A stretch of DNA of 14,988 bases from NCBI GenBank assembly GCA_902494565.1, contig CABUTN010000039.1, positions 1 to 14,988 of the forward strand, read 5' to 3'. The first letter of the stretch is position 1; each line of letters begins with the position of its first letter. This stretch comes from an uncultured Collinsella sp. (GTDB lineage: Bacteria; Actinomycetota; Coriobacteriia; Coriobacteriales; Coriobacteriaceae). A program made the position numbers and the translations under genes. The notes beneath the pieces are model-generated. The model was not told the origin of the DNA. It saw only the letters and a program-made list of their open reading frames with translations, and searched no databases. Positions 12,040-14,988 of the stretch are shown one piece after another.

Positions 12040-14787
12040 ATGTCTGACAAGCGCCGCACCTTTGCCGTTATCGACGGCAACTCGCTCATGCATCGCGCCT
12101 TCCACGCCGTGCCGCCGACCATGAACGCGCCGGACGGTCGCCCCACCAACGCGATCTTTGGCTTTCTGAACATGTTTCTCAAGATGATCGATGCCTTTAA
12201 CCCCGACGGCGTCGTCGTGGCGTTTGACAAGGGTAAACCGCGCGTGCGCATGGAGATGCTGCCGCAGTATAAGGCGCAACGCCCGCCCATGGACCCCGAT
12301 CTGCATGCGCAGTTCCCTATGATTAAGGAGCTGCTCGCCGCGCTCAACGTGCCGATTCTGCAGTCCGAGGGCTGGGAAGGCGATGACATCCTGGGAACCA
12401 TGGCGCGCCTGGGTGAAGAGGCCGGCTGCGACATGCTACTGGTGACCGGCGACCGCGACATGTATCAACTCGTGACCGAGCACGTCAACGTGGTCTCGAC
12501 CCGCAAGGGCCTGTCCGACGTGGCGATTATGACGCCCGAGAGCGTGGACGACCTGTATCACGGCATTACGCCGGCGCTCGTGCCCGATTTTTACGGTCTA
12601 AAGGGCGATACGTCCGACAACATCCCCGGTGTACCGGGCATCGGTCCCAAAAAGGCGAGTGCGCTCATTGCGAAGTACGGTAGCCTGGACGAAGTCATCG
12701 CGCATGCCGATGAGGTCAAGGGCAAGATGGGCGAGAACCTGCGTGCACACATCGATGACGCACTACTGAGCCGCAAGGTTGCGACAATTCGCACCGATGC
12801 GCCCGTCGAGCTCGACTTTGAGGCGACGTCCTTCCCGGCGTTTTCTGCCGATGAGGTTTCCGCGGCGCTGGGTACGCTTGGTATCACCGCCATGCAGAAC
12901 CGTTTCTTGGCGCTGATCGGCGGCGAGGGCGGGGCTGCTGCCTCCAGTGTGTTTGAGATACCTGCTATGGTTCGCGCAGCCGCCGGCGATGCCGACGCGC
13001 TTGGTGCCGTTGCGGCTGAGGTCTCCCGCGCGATTGATGCCGGCGAGTGGGTCGCCGCCGTGGTGGACGACGACAAGGAAGAGGGCGCGCTCTTTGGGCT
13101 GACGCGCACGCTGTGGTTGGCGACGTCCAAGGGCCTGTTCGCGCTCGAGGAGGGCGACAGCTGTGCGGCGGCTGAGGTTGAGGGCTTCAACTTCGCTCAC
13201 GGTGTGATCGCCGGCGTGCTTGCGAGCCTGTTTATGGAGGGCCGCGTGGCGAGCCCGGATACGAAAGCGCTGCTGCACGAGCTTTCGCCCATCGATTCTT
13301 CTGAGCCCGAGCTCATGGATCCGCTCGCTGCCGATTCCACGCGTATCTTCGATACCGTGGTCGCTGCCTATCTGCTGGATTCCGATCGCTCCGAGTTCGA
13401 TGAGGCATATCTGGCCGATACCTATCTGCAGATGGCGTTGCCTGCGGCGCGCGGTGCAGAGGGTGCTGGTGAGGACGCTCCGGCGCCTGCCGCCCGTACT
13501 GCGGCTCTGACGCTGGCGCTCGTGGCGCCGTTGCGCGAGTGCATGGCCCGTGAGAACGCCGCCAACGTGTTCGATGGCATCGAGATGCCGCTCGTTCCGG
13601 TACTTGCCAAGATGGAGCGCGCGGGCATGCTCGTGGACCCCGACCGCCTGCACAGTCTGTCCGAGGGTCTGGCGACCCAGATCACCGAGGTCGAACGAAG
13701 CATTCGCGACCTTGCCGGTGACGAGACCTTTAACATCGGCAGCCCCATGCAACTTTCGCACGTGCTCTTTGATGTGATGGGCCTTCCGACCAAGGGTCTC
13801 AAAAAGACCAAGCGCGGTTACTATTCGACCAATGCCAAGGTACTGAGTGATCTTGCCCGTGACCACGAGATTGTTCGTTTGATCTTAGACTGGCGCGAGA
13901 AGTCCAAGATCAAGTCAACCTATCTGGACACGTTGGGCCCGCTGCGCCGCGGTGACGGTCGTGTGCACACCACGTACAACCAGACCATCACCGCGACGGG
14001 GCGTCTGTCTTCGAGCGACCCTAATCTGCAAAACATTCCGACGCGCTCGGAGCTGGGGCGTACCGTCAAGACGGCGTTTTCGGCAGGCGAGGGAAGCGTC
14101 TTTTTGGCGGTGGACTACTCGCAGATCGAGCTGCGTCTGCTGGCACATCTCTCGGGTGACGAGCACTTGGTGCGCGCCTTTAACGAGGGCGAGGACTTCC
14201 ATGCCGAGACGGCGGCGCGCGTGTTTGGTGTGCCGGTGTCCGAGGTAACGCCCGACCTGCGCAGTCGCGCCAAGGCCGTGAACTTTGGCATCGTGTATGG
14301 CCAGCAGGCCTACGGCCTGTCGCAGTCGCTGCATATCTCGATGGCCGAGGCGCGCGACATGATCGACCGCTACTACGAGGCCTACCCGGGCGTGCGTACG
14401 TTCCTCGACAACGTGGTGGCACGCGCCAAGCAGACGGGCTACGCCGAGACCATGTACGGCCGCCGTCGTCATATTCCGGAGCTCAAGGCCAAAAACCCGC
14501 AACTCCGCGGCTTTGGCGAGCGCACGGCCATGAACCATCCCATGCAGGGCACCGCAGCAGACATCATCAAGATCGCCATGGTCCGCGTAAGTCGTCGCCT
14601 GGAAGAAGAAGGCTTTGCCGCCCACATGATCCTGCAAGTGCACGACGAACTGGACTTTGAGTGCCCCATCGACGAAGTCGAGCGCCTAACCACCATGGTC
14701 CGCGACGCCATGGAGCACGTAGTAGACCTCCGCGTCCCCCTAATCGCCGAAGCTTCGACTGGAGTGACCTGGGCAGACGCCAAGTAA
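12040..14787 (+). CDS. polA: DNA polymerase I
   Basis: A 915-residue polymerase for gap repair and Okazaki-fragment processing. The N-terminal 5' nuclease (1-about 290) has VIDGNSLMHRAF (10-21), LLVTGDRDMYQLV and the helix-hairpin-helix GDTSDNIPGVPGIGPKKA (189-206). The middle region (about 310-500) aligns in position with the 3'-5' exonuclease, but the first metal motif D-x-E is absent (DDDKEE at 343-348); a relic FDTVVAAYLLDS with Asp438 remains. Proofreading is thus probably lost, as in Taq and Bacillus enzymes. The polymerase domain is intact: motif A DYSQIELRLLAHL with Asp692, O-helix Lys745, Phe749 and Tyr753 (K-x3-F-x3-Y), and motif C HDE (868-870). I chose the ATG at 12040 with GAGGT 7 nt upstream over an in-frame GTG at 12001. 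Codon use shifts near the 3' end. Confidence 0.98.
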   Translation: MSDKRRTFAVIDGNSLMHRAFHAVPPTMNAPDGRPTNAIFGFLNMFLKMIDAFNPDGVVVAFDKGKPRVRMEMLPQYKAQRPPMDPDLHAQFPMIKELLAALNVPILQSEGWEGDDILGTMARLGEEAGCDMLLVTGDRDMYQLVTEHVNVVSTRKGLSDVAIMTPESVDDLYHGITPALVPDFYGLKGDTSDNIPGVPGIGPKKASALIAKYGSLDEVIAHADEVKGKMGENLRAHIDDALLSRKVATIRTDAPVELDFEATSFPAFSADEVSAALGTLGITAMQNRFLALIGGEGGAAASSVFEIPAMVRAAAGDADALGAVAAEVSRAIDAGEWVAAVVDDDKEEGALFGLTRTLWLATSKGLFALEEGDSCAAAEVEGFNFAHGVIAGVLASLFMEGRVASPDTKALLHELSPIDSSEPELMDPLAADSTRIFDTVVAAYLLDSDRSEFDEAYLADTYLQMALPAARGAEGAGEDAPAPAARTAALTLALVAPLRECMARENAANVFDGIEMPLVPVLAKMERAGMLVDPDRLHSLSEGLATQITEVERSIRDLAGDETFNIGSPMQLSHVLFDVMGLPTKGLKKTKRGYYSTNAKVLSDLARDHEIVRLILDWREKSKIKSTYLDTLGPLRRGDGRVHTTYNQTITATGRLSSSDPNLQNIPTRSELGRTVKTAFSAGEGSVFLAVDYSQIELRLLAHLSGDEHLVRAFNEGEDFHAETAARVFGVPVSEVTPDLRSRAKAVNFGIVYGQQAYGLSQSLHISMAEARDMIDRYYEAYPGVRTFLDNVVARAKQTGYAETMYGRRRHIPELKAKNPQLRGFGERTAMNHPMQGTAADIIKIAMVRVSRRLEEEGFAAHMILQVHDELDFECPIDEVERLTTMVRDAMEHVVDLRVPLIAEASTGVTWADAK

Positions 14788-14822
14788 GGGCACGACCACA
14801 ATTCCAAAGTAATACAAAACCA

Positions 14823-14856
14823 GAAGGACGCCCCTCATCAACAAGGAGCGTCCTTC
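14823..14856. terminator. Bidirectional terminator after polA
   Basis: GAAGGACGC (14823-14831) pairs perfectly with GCGTCCTTC (14848-14856) around a 16 nt loop. The plus-strand tail is GTTCAATAAAAA, poor in Ts. The minus-strand tail is TGGTTTTGTATT. It lies between the convergent ends of polA and the gene entering from the right, and probably serves both. Confidence 0.75.
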
Positions 14857-14870
14857 GTTCAATAAAAATC

Positions 14871-14895
14871 GGCTTATAGGACAAAATGTGTGTCC
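14871..14895 (-). repeat. GGACA/TGTCC palindrome, copy A3 (inverted)
   Basis: On the minus strand the 25 nt reads GGACACACATTTTGTCC followed by TATAAGCC, identical to copy A2 at 94-118. It lies 24 bp beyond the stop codon of the minus-strand gene at the right edge. Confidence 0.7.
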
Positions 14896-14919
14896 CGATA
14901 GAACACCCGTTTCCATCCA

Positions 14920-14988
14920 TTAATCCAGCCAGAACGGGTACGGGTCCCTGTGGTGGAGGTCCTCCCACACGGCCCTGTCGCCCCACTC
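14920..14988 (-). CDS. C-terminal end of an unidentified gene (partial)
   Basis: The minus strand is open from the window edge to a TAA at 14920-14922, giving the last 22 residues EWGDRAVWEDL-HHRDPYPFWLD. Tryptophan, aspartate and proline are unusually frequent, GC use fits a coding region, and the stop is followed in order by the A3 palindrome and a terminator, as expected at a gene end. I do not recognise the family. The company of a REP-like repeat makes a REP-associated transposase one possibility, but nothing in these 22 residues shows it. Confidence 0.55.
   Translation of the reverse strand, partial: EWGDRAVWEDLHHRDPYPFWLD

Noticed and set aside
94..14895. A 14.8 kb composite transposon bounded by the inverted A repeats
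   Set aside because: The interior is housekeeping genes (polA, thiC, thiD, pit) with no transposase or target duplication, and a third copy lies outside the pair. Scattered repeats explain it better.

Overview
This is a GC-rich chromosomal segment of ordinary, mostly housekeeping genes. Gene content, strong GC bias at third codon positions and the family variants point to an anaerobic gut actinobacterium of the Coriobacteriia, most likely Collinsella or a close relative. That placement is an inference from resemblance, not from a marker gene.

Layout. At 1-170 there are two GGACA/TGTCC palindromes and two minus-strand terminators. A minus-strand nitroreductase (214-744) follows, then a 280 bp gap with a near-tandem repeat and a very long hairpin. 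Next is a minus-strand phosphate pair: PiT permease (1716-2765), then a PhoU-like DUF47 protein (1025-1648). Divergent from it is a plus-strand run: a small unknown protein whose promoter sits directly on its start codon (3016-3354), a Bax inhibitor-1/YetJ-type membrane protein (3434-4129), a TIGR02452/PARG-like macrodomain protein (4268-5401) and an SGNH esterase (5481-6140). The last two are separated by clear terminators.

A repeat-rich gap (6141-6392) leads to the minus-strand thiamine genes. thiC (7401-8735) carries a textbook TPP riboswitch in its leader, and thiD (6393-7223) lies downstream, probably with some promoter of its own. Divergent from thiC is a single-pass membrane protein of unknown function (8907-9428). 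Then come minus-strand yaaA (9523-10374), bracketed by two copies of a GTTGCGGTG hairpin, and an M18 aminopeptidase (10476-11873). Divergent from the aminopeptidase, across a 10 bp palindrome, is polA (12040-14787). The window closes with a terminator, an inverted copy of the left-end palindrome, and the last 22 codons of a minus-strand gene entering from the right.

How the genes work together. ThiC makes HMP-P and ThiD phosphorylates it, with TPP feedback through the riboswitch. PiT and DUF47 form a phosphate transporter and accessory pair. YaaA (peroxide and iron protection) and PolA (repair) act on DNA damage, but nothing here shows they are co-regulated. I see no tRNA, rRNA, CRISPR array, prophage or complete insertion sequence. 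The most unusual aspects are several families of long intergenic palindromes, a PARG-like protein with an altered catalytic signature and an acidic insertion, and a probable leaderless gene. I found no new multi-gene system.
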